Assembly: GCA_022448925.1 (NCBI GenBank) | Contig: JAKVCP010000017.1 | Coordinates: forward strand, 1-42,009 | Length of the DNA: 42,009 bases | Source: Paracoccaceae bacterium | GTDB taxonomy: Bacteria > Pseudomonadota > Alphaproteobacteria > Rhodobacterales > Rhodobacteraceae | Reading direction: 5' to 3' | In this document: positions 15,889 through 24,396 of the stretch, piece after piece | Position numbering within the stretch: the stretch's first letter is position 1 | How the letters are laid out: every line of letters begins with the position of its first letter | Program-made: the position numbers and the translations under genes | Notes under the pieces: model-generated | The model's input: the letters and a program-made list of their open reading frames with translations, nothing else | Told to the model about the DNA's origin: nothing | Databases searched by the model: none

Positions 15889-17289
15889 GCCCCAAGGCCC
15901 ATGGTGCGCCCCAGATGCATCGATGCGTTCGAAGGAATGGGCACCAAAAAAGTCGCGCTGCGCCTGGATCATGTTGGCGGTAGAGCGCCCAGTCCGCATT
16001 GTGTCGAAATATCCCAAAGCAGAGGACAGCGCTGGCACCGGCAGACCGTGGGCCACGGCGGTGCCAACAACATGGCGCAAGGCGCTTTGGTGGGTGTTCA
16101 AAAGGGTTGCGAAATAGGGTGCGAACATCAAGTTGCGTGCTGCATCCTGGGTCAGAGCCTCGGCCATGTCATTCAACATGGACGACCGGATGATACAGCC
16201 TTCGCGCCAGACCTCTGCCACGGCCGGCATGGGCAAATCCCAGCCGTAATTTTCACCTGCTTTCGCAAGCAAGGCAAATCCCTGCGCATAGCACATGATC
16301 TTGCCGGCAATCAAAGCAGCCTCAAGCGCGTCCAGTGTCATTGCGCCCGCGGGCAACGGCTGAGGCGCCGCGCCGAACAGGGCCTCTCCGGCTTTGCGGG
16401 TTTCAAGATCAGCCGACATGTTGCGGCTGGCGACAGCGGCCTCGATCACCGGAACAGGCGCGCCAACTTGCTGACTTTCTATCACGGTCCAGCGCCCGGT
16501 GCCCTTTTGACCAGCCCGGTCGAGGATGACATCCAGCATTGCCGCACCTGTTTGCGGATCCACGGCTTTGGACACCTCACCCGAGATTTCCGTCAGATAG
16601 GACTTCAACGGCCCCTGATTCCAACGGTCAAACACGGCCCCACAGTCAGTGGCGGACATGCCCAGCCCATCGCGCATGACGCCGTAGGCTTCAGCAATCA
16701 ACTGCATGTCTGCATATTCGATGCCGTTGTGTACGGTTTTCACAAAGTGCCCGGCCCCACCGGGGCCCATCCATGTTGCACAGGCCTGGCCGTTGTACTT
16801 GGCCGAGATCGCCTCAAGGATCGGGTAAACCCGCGTCCAGTTGTCCTGGTCGCCCCCGCCCATGATCGAAGGCCCATGCCGCGCGCCCTCTTCACCGCCG
16901 GACACACCAATGCCCAGGTAGGGCACACCCGCCGCCACAGCCGCCGCCGCGCGACTGTTGGTGTCATGAAAGTTCGCGTTACCTGCATCGATGATCAGGT
17001 CTTCATCATCCAGTAAGGGTCGCAGCGCCGCAATCTGTTGATCCACCGGTTCCCCTTCTGGAACCATCAGGATGATCGCTCTGGGTTTGGCAATCGATGC
17101 CACAAGATCCTGCAGTGTCTTGGTCGGCGTGATCCGTTCTGCCAGTGGACCGGCATCTGCCATGAAGGCATCGACCTTTTCAGCCGTGCGGTTGTATACA
17201 GAAATCGCAAAACCTTTTTCAGCGATGTTCAGCGACAACATGGCGCCCATGGTGCCCAGGCCAATCAGGCCGATTTCCGATGTGCTCAT
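15877..17289 (-). CDS. gnd: 6-phosphogluconate dehydrogenase, decarboxylating
   Basis: At 470 residues it has the usual length of bacterial Gnd. Visible motifs are the NADP-binding IGLIGLGTMG at the start, DAGNANFHDT, the substrate loop GVSGGEEGARHGPSIMGGG, and the catalytic Lys and Asn in HFVKTVHNGIEY near residues 182-193. It converts 6-phosphogluconate to ribulose 5-phosphate and CO2 with NADPH formation in the cytoplasmic pentose phosphate pathway. A GGAGAG site lies eight bases before the ATG at 17289, which is preferred over the frame's earlier start at 17313. It is convergent with the GlxA regulator gene and probably unrelated to carnitine metabolism. Confidence 0.95.
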   Translation of the reverse strand: MSTSEIGLIGLGTMGAMLSLNIAEKGFAISVYNRTAEKVDAFMADAGPLAERITPTKTLQDLVASIAKPRAIILMVPEGEPVDQQIAALRPLLDDEDLIIDAGNANFHDTNSRAAAAVAAGVPYLGIGVSGGEEGARHGPSIMGGGDQDNWTRVYPILEAISAKYNGQACATWMGPGGAGHFVKTVHNGIEYADMQLIAEAYGVMRDGLGMSATDCGAVFDRWNQGPLKSYLTEISGEVSKAVDPQTGAAMLDVILDRAGQKGTGRWTVIESQQVGAPVPVIEAAVASRNMSADLETRKAGEALFGAAPQPLPAGAMTLDALEAALIAGKIMCYAQGFALLAKAGENYGWDLPMPAVAEVWREGCIIRSSMLNDMAEALTQDAARNLMFAPYFATLLNTHQSALRHVVGTAVAHGLPVPALSSALGYFDTMRTGRSTANMIQAQRDFFGAHSFERIDASGAHHGPWGSNA

Positions 17290-17386
17290 GGTCGGAGCTC
17301 TCCTTGAATTCAACCTCTGTATTTTAAAGCTAACATACCTGAAGGGAAGAGCTTGATCCGCATTTCATGCGAGATTTCTGACAAAA

Positions 17387-17839
17387 TCAGTCTGATTTAG
17401 CCCAGCGATCAAGCGCAGATTCATCTTCGTCTCTTGCAGCAACCCAACCAGAGCCCGTTTCCGTCGTTTCCTTTTTCCAGAAGGGCGCGCGGGATTTCAG
17501 ATAATCCATAAGGAATTCAGCAGCTTCAAAAGCGTCTTTGCGATGGCGGGACGCCGTCGCGACCATCATGATCATCTCACCCGCCTGCAGCATACCGTAG
17601 CGGTGAATCACAAGCACGTCCCCCAGGGACCACCGGTCCTTGGCCTCTTGGGCGATCTCTTCAATCGCTTTTTGCGTCATCGCGGGATAATGTTCGATCT
17701 CCATTTCCGCCAGACCGCCCGCGACATCGCGGACGATCCCCGTGAAGGTCACGATCGCGCCCATATCCGTGCGGTCTGCTGCGAATGCCTGCGCCTCGTG
17801 CCCAAGGTCAAAGCGGGCCTTTTGAACAGAGACCCGCAT
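17387..17839 (-). CDS. moaE: Molybdopterin synthase catalytic (large) subunit MoaE
   Basis: A 150-residue MoaE: GAIVTFTGIVRD near the N terminus, MEIEHYPAMTQKAIEEI, the HRYGMLQAGE strand, and the conserved lysine segment SRAPFWKKE near the C terminus. With MoaD it converts precursor Z (cPMP) to molybdopterin. The ATG at 17839 follows an AGGTGG site and begins one base after the moaD stop; a GTG at 17848 in the same frame is less likely. It forms an operon with moaD and pgsA. Confidence 0.94.
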   Translation of the reverse strand: MRVSVQKARFDLGHEAQAFAADRTDMGAIVTFTGIVRDVAGGLAEMEIEHYPAMTQKAIEEIAQEAKDRWSLGDVLVIHRYGMLQAGEMIMMVATASRHRKDAFEAAEFLMDYLKSRAPFWKKETTETGSGWVAARDEDESALDRWAKSD

Positions 17840-17840
17840 G

Positions 17841-18086
17841 TTATCCACCTGTCATCGGTGGGAAAAAGGCAACCTCGCGCGCGCCGTCAAGTGATGCATC
17901 AAAATCTGCGAGCTCTTGGTCCACGGCAACGCGCAGGGCTGACAAATCGGCAAAGGCAGCTTCGTAACGGTCCTCTTTGGTGCGCAACTCTGCCACAAGA
18001 TCAGCGACAGTAGATGCTGTGGTGGTGACGGTTTCCTTCGGAACTCCGATGCGTTCACGAACCCAGGCGAAATACAACACGTCCAT
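17841..18086 (-). CDS. moaD: Molybdopterin synthase sulfur carrier subunit MoaD
   Basis: An 81-residue ubiquitin-fold protein beginning MDVLYFAWVRERIG and ending in the Gly-Gly tail (MTGG) that carries the thiocarboxylate used by MoaE. The ATG at 18086 has AAGGA eight bases upstream and follows the pgsA stop by one base; an ATG at 18095 overlaps pgsA. It lies directly before moaE, its functional partner. Confidence 0.92.
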   Translation of the reverse strand: MDVLYFAWVRERIGVPKETVTTTASTVADLVAELRTKEDRYEAAFADLSALRVAVDQELADFDASLDGAREVAFFPPMTGG

Positions 18087-18087
18087 G

Positions 18088-18750
18088 TCAGTCATCCTTC
18101 AACAGGGGCAGCGCTTTGCGAAAGTAGTCCCAACCCGTGATGACGGTCAAACCTGCCGCGAGCCAGATCAGCGCAAGACCAGCCTGCCCGCTGTAGGTCA
18201 TGCCTGTGTGTTTCCACTGCAATCCGAAAAGATCCTCTTCCCGCCCTGCGAAAATGTCTCCGACGATCGTGGCATCCATGCCGATGATCGACATTCCCAG
18301 GTAGTGTTCAAAGATTCCATGCGCAAACAACACGGCGATCGCCACCATCTGCGCTGTGGTTTTCCACTTTGCCAATCGCGTCACCTTTAGCGTTCCAGCG
18401 CTTTGACCAAGGTATTCGCGCAGCCCCGAGACAAAGACCTCTCGGAACAGGATCAGCACAGCAGGCAACACCAGCCAGCCCGACAATGAGGAAAATCCGA
18501 TCAGCACCGCCAGCGCAATCGCGACCATCGCCTTGTCCGCGATCGGGTCCAACATGGCACCTATTTGACTTTCCTGGTTCCAGGCCCGGGCGACATATCC
18601 GTCGATCCAATCCGTCACAGAGGCAACGATGAACAGCAAAAGCGCAAACCAGTCCGCATAGGGCCTTGTGAAATAGAGGAAAAGAACGGCGATCACCGGG
18701 GCTGCGACCAGGCGCAGAACCGTCAGTATATTTGGCAGGGTCCAATTCAT
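18088..18750 (-). CDS. pgsA: CDP-diacylglycerol-glycerol-3-phosphate 3-phosphatidyltransferase
   Basis: This 220-residue integral membrane protein has the complete CDP-alcohol phosphotransferase signature DG-x2-AR-x8-G-x3-D-x3-D: Asp50, Gly51, Ala54, Arg55, Gly64, Asp68 and Asp72. It makes phosphatidylglycerol phosphate from CDP-diacylglycerol, the committed step to phosphatidylglycerol and cardiolipin. The N terminus MNWTLPNILTVLRL is typical of PgsA. It is the first gene of the pgsA-moaD-moaE unit and is divergent from the META lipoprotein gene. Confidence 0.94.
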   Translation of the reverse strand: MNWTLPNILTVLRLVAAPVIAVLFLYFTRPYADWFALLLFIVASVTDWIDGYVARAWNQESQIGAMLDPIADKAMVAIALAVLIGFSSLSGWLVLPAVLILFREVFVSGLREYLGQSAGTLKVTRLAKWKTTAQMVAIAVLFAHGIFEHYLGMSIIGMDATIVGDIFAGREEDLFGLQWKHTGMTYSGQAGLALIWLAAGLTVITGWDYFRKALPLLKDD

Positions 18751-18832
18751 GGTTCTGATCTAACGCGGATTTGAGACAGAGGGAAGACAGTCGCGGCTTG
18801 CTCTCTCAACTCTGTTGGTTAGGGTGCCTTCC

Positions 18833-19228
18833 ATGAAACGTCCTTGGCTTTTGATCTTGTGCCTTTCGGCCTGCGGAGGCGACGAGTCGGTATATTCCTA
18901 TGGCGCAGCGAACACGGTTTGGGCCCTGGAACAAATTGACGGTCATGCAGTCCCTTACCTCGCCACGATGGTGTTTCCCAAACCCGGTTATGTGTCGGGT
19001 CAAACTCCCTGTGGCAGCTTTGCCGGTCTGCAGACAGCCCCTTATCCCTGGTTCGAAGCAAAAATCCCGCCCCCCCGGACGCAGCCTTGTGAAACACGCG
19101 CAGCTGAGGATCGGTTTTTTGAAACACTTGCACAGATGACACTGTCTGAGGTGTCGGGTCCATTGCTGGTTTTGTCCAACGATGCGGGCACACAGATGGT
19201 GTTCAGCGCTGTCCCGCCCGACGGGTGA
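18833..19228 (+). CDS. META-domain lipoprotein
   Basis: A 131-residue exported protein. The N terminus [14 protein letters not shown] is a lipoprotein signal with lipobox LSAC, so the mature protein begins at Cys14. The rest fits a META domain like HslJ: an N-terminal W-LEQIDG segment, [13 protein letters not shown] (CGSF where CN-F is usual) and a C-terminal [16 protein letters not shown] strand. The role is unknown; META proteins are often stress related. The ATG at 18833 is favoured over one at 18815 because it starts the signal peptide. Its 3' end overlaps the convergent recO by 26 bp. Confidence 0.75.
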   Translation: MKRPWLLILCLSACGGDESVYSYGAANTVWALEQIDGHAVPYLATMVFPKPGYVSGQTPCGSFAGLQTAPYPWFEAKIPPPRTQPCETRAAEDRFFETLAQMTLSEVSGPLLVLSNDAGTQMVFSAVPPDG

Positions 19229-19943
19229 GCCGATCCAGAAACTGTTGCCGCGCCTTTGGCAATGGCCGACCTTGCAATTGGGCCGCAACGTGATGTTGCA
19301 GAAAATGCCCTGTCGTTTCCAGCGCGATTGCAATCTCTGCGTCAGAGGCATCGCCGCAGCCACGCATCACTGGCGGCAAGGGCAACAAGCGGCTGGCCCA
19401 ATCGCCAGCCCCCTCTGCGCTGACGGCGCGACCGCTTTTGGGCGAGATATAGACCAAGCCCTCGGTCGCGCCGGTGACCGCACAGGCACTCAGGTCAAGC
19501 GCAAAGCCCAAGGTTTCAAGCAGGCTCAACTCCCATTGCAAAAACGCCAGGGGCCAAATTTCGTTCTGCCCGAGCAAATCCAAAAGCCTTTCAGATCGAA
19601 CATAGAGCGTCGGGTGGGGTTCGCGTTCTGGCAGCGCAAATGCCAGAGTGGCCAGCACCGCAGTCATGCCAGACAGGGCAAAGCGGTCCGTCATCACCAA
19701 GGCGGCCCGCGCCCGCAGCGGCTCTATCGTGAAGCTGCCAAGGTGATCCTCTAGCCGCGCCCGCCATGTCACATCAAGTTGCGCACCGGGCTGAAGATGC
19801 GGAGAAAGTTTGCGGCCTGTTCCCCCACGCACAACTCCGGCATGACGCCCATATTCGGGGGTGAACATCTCTATGATCGCAGCGGCTTCGCCGTGCGGTC
19901 GGGACGATAGCAAAATTCCGGTGTCACGCCACTCCATTTGCAT
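19203..19943 (-). CDS. recO: DNA repair protein RecO
   Basis: A 246-residue RecO. The N-terminal OB fold starts with [17 protein letters not shown], then [18 protein letters not shown], with the helical RecO_C region after about residue 80. RecO works with RecR to load RecA on SSB-coated single-stranded DNA during gap repair. As in other alphaproteobacteria no four-Cys zinc finger is seen. Two ATGs (19943 and 19937) are possible; a GGAA site favours the first. In related genomes recO normally lies downstream of era and DUF1491; here a rightward membrane-protein gene sits between them. Confidence 0.9.
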   Translation of the reverse strand: MQMEWRDTGILLSSRPHGEAAAIIEMFTPEYGRHAGVVRGGTGRKLSPHLQPGAQLDVTWRARLEDHLGSFTIEPLRARAALVMTDRFALSGMTAVLATLAFALPEREPHPTLYVRSERLLDLLGQNEIWPLAFLQWELSLLETLGFALDLSACAVTGATEGLVYISPKSGRAVSAEGAGDWASRLLPLPPVMRGCGDASDAEIAIALETTGHFLQHHVAAQLQGRPLPKARQQFLDRLTRRAGQR

Positions 19944-19991
19944 GTTATTCCAGTGCTTGCGCTGGGGTGCAATATCGGACAGGGTGGCGCC

Positions 19992-20588
19992 ATGACACGA
20001 CCTGTGCGCCTTTTTGCTTTTGCTCTTGTGCTGACCAGCCTTGGGTCAGTGATGCTTGAAATCCAGATGGACATGGCCGCCGATCCGGATGAGCCTTTGG
20101 GTGCAATTCTTTGGCGGCTTGCCCGGTTTTTCACGATATTGACCAATGTCATGGTCGGGGTGACCTTCCTGCGGATGGCACTTGTTCGACGGAATGCGGG
20201 CACAGTGTGGCTTGGTGGCTTGACGCTTTGGATCAGCATCACCGGCGTGGTCTATCATGCACTTCTGGCGCGCGAGCTGTCAGGACTGCCACTTGTTTCT
20301 GATCATGGCCTGCATACCGTCACCCCCCTGCTGACAGTTGTCTACTGGGTCCTTTACGGACCCAAACGCGGGTTGCGGGTGACGCATGCGCTGACCTGGC
20401 TGATCTGGCCATTGCTGTATGTGGCTTATGCATTGATACGTGGTCAGCTTGACGGCACCTATCCCTATTTCTTTACCGATCCGACCAGGGTTGGCTGGTT
20501 GGGCGTGCTGCGCTGGTCTTGCATCCTGTGTGCCGCTTTCTTTGCTTCGGGGCTGACCTTGGTCGGTCTTTCCAAGGTGTTACGCTAA
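19992..20588 (+). CDS. Pr6Pr-family membrane protein
   Basis: A 198-residue protein with about six hydrophobic segments. Features typical of the Pr6Pr (FAR-17a/AIG1-like) family are [46 protein letters not shown] and YPYFF. Function is unknown; it is an inner-membrane protein. The ATG at 19992 follows an AGGGTGG site. It lies on the strand opposite to era, DUF1491 and recO, overlapping the 3' end of DUF1491 by 9 bp and starting 48 bp from recO, so it looks inserted into an otherwise conserved cluster. Confidence 0.8.
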   Translation: MTRPVRLFAFALVLTSLGSVMLEIQMDMAADPDEPLGAILWRLARFFTILTNVMVGVTFLRMALVRRNAGTVWLGGLTLWISITGVVYHALLARELSGLPLVSDHGLHTVTPLLTVVYWVLYGPKRGLRVTHALTWLIWPLLYVAYALIRGQLDGTYPYFFTDPTRVGWLGVLRWSCILCAAFFASGLTLVGLSKVLR

Positions 20589-20912
20589 GCCCTCTTCATC
20601 CAGCAAATGCCGCCCCTCGCGGTCTTCGACCTCAATGACCCACACGTCGGCATCTACAGTGCGCTCGCGGGTTATGACGGCATCGGCATCCGTTTCGGGG
20701 CCATCAAACACGACGTCCCAAATCCGAGTGTCGGTCAGAAGGTCAAACCGGCGCGCAAAAATCCGTGCTTTGCCATCAAGCGTGTTCAGCTTGACCAGCA
20801 CTGCCCCCGAGGTGTCATCACCATGCGCCGTGACGAATGCCGGGATCAGCTGCACCCTCAACCGCGTGAGATAGGCCTGGACCCAAAAGGCGCTGGCCAG
20901 TCGGGCGCTCAT
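20580..20912 (-). CDS. DUF1491-family protein
   Basis: A 110-residue protein matching the alphaproteobacterial DUF1491 family: MSARLASAFWVQAYLTRLR at the start, SGAVLVKLNTLDG in the middle and DVWVIEVEDREGRHLL at the end. No function is known. It follows era with an ATGA overlap (20909-20912), implying translational coupling. No signal peptide or membrane segment is seen. Confidence 0.82.
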   Translation of the reverse strand: MSARLASAFWVQAYLTRLRVQLIPAFVTAHGDDTSGAVLVKLNTLDGKARIFARRFDLLTDTRIWDVVFDGPETDADAVITRERTVDADVWVIEVEDREGRHLLDEEGLA

Positions 20913-21817
20913 GCATTGCCGTCTTTGAAATCGAGGCCCATTTCCGAATAGCGTTCGGCCTCGTCCAGCCACTTTTCGCGCACCTTGACCTGACAGAACA
21001 GATGCACGCGACGCCCAAGAAATTCTTCGAGCTCTTCGCGCGCCGCCTTTGAGACAGCCTTGATCGTTTCACCCTTGTTGCCAAGAACAATGCCCTTGTG
21101 GCCCGCACGGGCCACATAGATGATCTGATCGATCCGGGCCGAGCCGTCCTTGCGCTCTTCCCAGGCTTCGGTCTCGACCGTCAACTGGTAGGGCAATTCC
21201 TGATGCAAGCGCAGCGTCAGCTTTTCACGGGTCATCTCGGCGGCGATCATGCGCATTGGCAGATCAGCGATCTGGTCCTCTGGGTAAAGCCAGGGCCCTT
21301 CAGGCAGCTCCTGCGCCAGCCAGCGTTTGAGGTCGCTGCAGCCATGGCCCTTTTCAGCCGAGATCATGAAGGTTTCCGAAAACGGGTAGCGGTCATTCAG
21401 GTTCCGGGACAAGGCCAGCAGCACTTCGGACCTGACCCGGTCAATCTTGTTGATTGCCAGGGCAATGGTTCGCCCCTGTCCGATCTCTTCCAGCCCCTCA
21501 AGGATCTTTTCGACGCCCTCTGTGATACCCCGGTGTGCTTCGATCATAAGGACAACGATGTCGGCATCGGCTGCCCCACCCCAGGCAGCCGCGACCATGG
21601 CACGGTCCAACCGACGGCGTGGTCGGAACAGCCCAGGGGTATCGACAAAGACGATCTGAGCCTCCCCCTGAAGCGCAACACCACGGATGCGAGCCCGCGT
21701 GGTCTGCACCTTATGAGTAACGATCGAGACCTTGGCGCCCACCATGTGATTGGTAAGCGTCGATTTGCCCGCGTTGGGCTCTCCGATCAGGGCGACAAAT
21801 CCGGCGCGTTTTGGCAT
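20909..21817 (-). CDS. era: GTPase Era, ribosome small-subunit assembly
   Basis: The 302-residue protein has all Era features: P loop GEPNAGKST (12-20), switch segment VQTTRARIRG, DTPG (59-62), NKID (123-126), and a C-terminal KH domain with GHKGIVLGNKGETIK. Era binds the 3' end of 16S rRNA and aids 30S maturation. It is cotranscribed with DUF1491. The usual upstream neighbour rnc is absent; rlmE is 65 bp upstream instead. Confidence 0.95.
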   Translation of the reverse strand: MPKRAGFVALIGEPNAGKSTLTNHMVGAKVSIVTHKVQTTRARIRGVALQGEAQIVFVDTPGLFRPRRRLDRAMVAAAWGGAADADIVVLMIEAHRGITEGVEKILEGLEEIGQGRTIALAINKIDRVRSEVLLALSRNLNDRYPFSETFMISAEKGHGCSDLKRWLAQELPEGPWLYPEDQIADLPMRMIAAEMTREKLTLRLHQELPYQLTVETEAWEERKDGSARIDQIIYVARAGHKGIVLGNKGETIKAVSKAAREELEEFLGRRVHLFCQVKVREKWLDEAERYSEMGLDFKDGNA

Positions 21818-21882
21818 CTGTGGGACCTGTGTTTGGCAAAGACTGCCGTTTAGCTGATGTCAGGACCAATGACCAGAGGTCT

Positions 21883-22623
21883 TCACATCGGATCAGAGGA
21901 ACGGTCAAAGCCACGAAAGCCGGTGGCGACCACGAATTTTTCTGAACTGTCTGACCGTGACGCCGGAGGCTTGACATTGACCACCTTGGTAAAGGCTTGT
22001 TTCAACAGTTTTTGCAGATCGCCCTCGGCGCCACCTGCCAGAACCTTGGCCACGAAGGTGCCGCCCTCTTCCAGTACATCAAACGCAAAATATGCGGCGG
22101 TTTCGCACAGGTGGATGATCCTGAGGTGATCCGTCTGTTTATGACCAGACGAGGCCGCGGCCATGTCTGACATCACAACGTCTGCCTTGCCTCCGAGCCA
22201 GTTCTTGACCTTAAGGTCGGCATCGTCCTCCAGAAAATCCAGTTGGTGAACCTCAGCTCCGGGGATCGGCTCTACCTCTTGCAGGTCAATGCCAAGGACA
22301 CGCCCCTGCGCCTTGCTGGGCCTGTCAGCCAGGGCATTCACCCGACGCACGGCAACCTGGCACCAGCCCCCCGGGGCACATCCAAGATCGACCACGCGTG
22401 CGCCCGGAACAAGAAAGCGGAACTTGTCATCAAGTTCCAGGATCTTGAAGGCCGCGCGGCCGCGATACCCCTCGGCCTGAGCACGTTTTACATAGGGGTC
22501 ATTCAACTGCCGTTGCAGCCAGAGCGTTGAGCTCAGCTTGCGCCCGCGCGCCGTCTTGACCTTGACCTTCAGGTCGCGTTGCCCGCGGCCCGAGGCATTT
22601 TTGCTTCTGGTTTTCTTCGCCAT
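21883..22623 (-). CDS. rlmE: 23S rRNA (uridine-2'-O-)-methyltransferase RlmE
   Basis: A 246-residue FtsJ/RrmJ enzyme. A basic N-terminal extension (about 30 residues rich in Lys, Arg and Ser) precedes the domain with [11 protein letters not shown], the SAM-binding [11 protein letters not shown] at about residues 79-89, the acidic VMSDMAA motif, and a C-terminal [16 protein letters not shown] segment. It methylates U2552 in the A loop of 23S rRNA. The ATG at 22623 is chosen at the start of the basic tail; the ribosome site is weak. It lies 74 bp downstream of ppx. Confidence 0.92.
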   Translation of the reverse strand: MAKKTRSKNASGRGQRDLKVKVKTARGRKLSSTLWLQRQLNDPYVKRAQAEGYRGRAAFKILELDDKFRFLVPGARVVDLGCAPGGWCQVAVRRVNALADRPSKAQGRVLGIDLQEVEPIPGAEVHQLDFLEDDADLKVKNWLGGKADVVMSDMAAASSGHKQTDHLRIIHLCETAAYFAFDVLEEGGTFVAKVLAGGAEGDLQKLLKQAFTKVVNVKPPASRSDSSEKFVVATGFRGFDRSSDPM

Positions 22624-22697
22624 GTCTTTGCCATGTCTTTCTGCCCTACAGACGCCACGCCACTGCGCCAGACCCACCGGTTAGCCGATTGCGACGC

Positions 22698-23810
22698 CTA
22701 CAACAATCCGTCTTCCAATACGCCGTCCTTGGTCATTTGCGCATAAAGCAGCCCCTCCCGCAGTCCGCGGTCCGCCACAGACAGGCGATCCGTGGGCCAG
22801 CATCGCAACAAGGCCTGCAGGATCGCAGCACCCGACATGATCAACTCCTGACGGTCCTGCCCGATCCGCGGATCCCTACGCCGCCCCACGGGTCCCAGAT
22901 CAAGGTAGCGTTGGATGACTGCTTCGATCTGGTCGCTGCTCATGCGCAGGCCGTCCACCTTGGTGCGATCATAGCGTTTCAGTCCCAAATGACTGGCCGC
23001 AACCGTGGTGACCGTGCCACTTGTCCCCACGATTTGAAATCCGTCGCGCGCCTGCTGATCCTTGTAGGGCGCAAATTCGGCCAGGTTTTCTTCGAAGAAC
23101 CAGCTCATCAATGCATAGCGCGCCGCGTCGTCATCGACATCGGTGAACTGGTCACGCAAGGTGGCCACCCCAAGCGGCACCGAGATCCAGTCCACCACCT
23201 TGGCGGCTGGAAACGGACTGTCCGAGGTGTGAAATCCTGCATGCAACCGCATGATTGCGCGCGGGCGTTCGCGGTGTGGCACCGAGCTCAGATCAATCCA
23301 GACCAGCTCGGTGGATCCGCCCCCGATATCAACCACCAAAAGCTGTTCTGTCTTGGTGCTGACCAATGGCGCGCATGATATGACGGCCAGACGGGCCTCT
23401 TCCTCAGGCTGGATTATCTCAAGCTGCAGGCCGGTTTCACGGCGCACCTGGCGGACGAAATCGCGGGCGTTGCGCGCCCTGCGGCATGCCTCTGTCGCGA
23501 CCAGCCGCATGCGCGACACATTGTGTTTACGCAATTTTTGCTGACACACACGCATGGCCCGAACCGTGCGCCCCATCGAGGCGCGACTCAGCCTTCCCGA
23601 CAACTCAAGGCCTGATCCCAGCTGGACCGACTTTGAAAAGCTGTCTACGACATGAAACTGACTGCCCTTGGGCTGGGCAATCAGCATGCGGCAACTGTTT
23701 GTACCCAAATCCAAGGCTGCATAAAGCGCGTTGGGATCTGGCCGTTTTGGCGCGGGGCTATCGACCGGTTTCGGGAATGCGCCCGCACCTTTGGGACGCT
23801 TTGGCGCCAT
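22698..23810 (-). CDS. ppx: Exopolyphosphatase/guanosine pentaphosphatase (Ppx/GppA) family
   Basis: A 370-residue member of the sugar kinase/actin-like fold. The N-terminal phosphate loop is ALDLGTNSCRMLI (33-45) and the second loop VVDIGGGSTELVW is near residue 158. It is shorter than E. coli Ppx or GppA and resembles the Ppx/GppA proteins that precede rlmE in Rhodobacterales. It may hydrolyse polyphosphate or pppGpp; sequence alone does not separate these. An N-terminal Pro/Lys-rich tail of about 28 residues comes first. It is divergent from the one-carbon operon starting at 24074. Confidence 0.88.
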   Translation of the reverse strand: MAPKRPKGAGAFPKPVDSPAPKRPDPNALYAALDLGTNSCRMLIAQPKGSQFHVVDSFSKSVQLGSGLELSGRLSRASMGRTVRAMRVCQQKLRKHNVSRMRLVATEACRRARNARDFVRQVRRETGLQLEIIQPEEEARLAVISCAPLVSTKTEQLLVVDIGGGSTELVWIDLSSVPHRERPRAIMRLHAGFHTSDSPFPAAKVVDWISVPLGVATLRDQFTDVDDDAARYALMSWFFEENLAEFAPYKDQQARDGFQIVGTSGTVTTVAASHLGLKRYDRTKVDGLRMSSDQIEAVIQRYLDLGPVGRRRDPRIGQDRQELIMSGAAILQALLRCWPTDRLSVADRGLREGLLYAQMTKDGVLEDGLL

Positions 23811-23905
23811 CTTTTGCGCCTTTCGAATATGAACTTGGGGGTAAGATAAGCAGGAGTCTCGTAACCCGCAAGCATCAACAGCGCATCACATTGGCCTAAC
23901 ATGAG

Positions 23906-24017
23906 ACAATCTAATCGTTTTGCTGAACAGAACGACGACACCCCGCTGTGGCATCCCCGTGACGACACGGCTAGATTGTGCAGGTCGCGGACAGGTGACC
24001 AACTGTCGAAAATCGAC
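23906..24017 (+). ncRNA. Candidate structured leader of the one-carbon operon
   Basis: Between ppx and the gene at 24074, an 8-bp outer helix ACAATCTA/TAGATTGT (23906-23913 with 23972-23979) encloses an 8-bp hairpin (23915-23922 with 23928-23935, loop CTGAA, one G-U pair) and a 5-bp hairpin CCGTG-ACGA-CACGG (23957-23970). Downstream, GGTC (23983-23986) with GACC (23997-24000) and GACAG (23990-23994) with CTGTC (24003-24007) could form an H-type pseudoknot. A competing hairpin GTCGA-AAA-TCGAC (24005-24017) uses the same bases. It matches no riboswitch I know. The strand is not certain, since the region is also upstream of leftward ppx. Confidence 0.35.
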
Positions 24018-24073
24018 GCCGAAACGCGCTGTACTTGCGGTACCAAAACGCCACTGATGAAGGGGAATCATCC

Positions 24074-24370
24074 ATGCCTGACGTAACAATCGTATTCTGG
24101 CGAGACATCCCTGCCCAGGTTATCGTGGGCAAGGGGCGCCGCGGTGCAAAGATGCCTTTGCCGGAACGGTTTGAACAGGCGATCGACCGTGCCGCCATGA
24201 AAATCGGCGCCTCTGACACCGATGCCTACCTTGCCGAATGGCGCAAGGCGGCGCCCTACCCGGTCGATGGAGATCCTTCAGACGTCGCCAAGGCCGAAGC
24301 GGCCCGCTTGGATGCAGAATATGATCAGGAAAAAATCAAATCCCTGATCGCGAATGAAGGTTGGGCGTGA
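24074..24370 (+). CDS. Virulence-factor-domain small protein of the one-carbon operon
   Basis: A 98-residue cytoplasmic protein beginning MPDVTIVFWRDIPAQVIVG, with a central PLPERFEQAIDRAAMKIG helix and a C-terminal basic-acidic helix. It resembles the small 'virulence factor' domain named after staphylococcal CvfC (I think PF13769), found next to methylenetetrahydrofolate-reductase-like genes. Its biochemical role is unknown. AGGGGA lies eight bases before the ATG. It is the first gene of a four-gene rightward operon and ends 26 bp before the MetF-like gene, so a role with that enzyme is likely. Confidence 0.72.
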   Translation: MPDVTIVFWRDIPAQVIVGKGRRGAKMPLPERFEQAIDRAAMKIGASDTDAYLAEWRKAAPYPVDGDPSDVAKAEAARLDAEYDQEKIKSLIANEGWA

Positions 24371-24396
24371 GCCCCGCGACAGTGAAGGAGGCCATC

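Noticed and set aside
15901-17016. Plus-strand frame of 371 codons opposite gnd
   Set aside because: It is His/Gly/Arg-rich antisense shadow of gnd with no recognisable domain.
23906-23979. 74-base multi-branch element as a tRNA-like gene
   Set aside because: Loop sizes (5 and 4 bases) and missing T-loop and anticodon patterns on both strands exclude a tRNA.
24050-24056. GCCACTG, as found in cobalamin riboswitches, just before the one-carbon operon
   Set aside because: The remaining conserved blocks (the GGGAA and CAGGAGACC-type segments) are missing, so this is probably chance.
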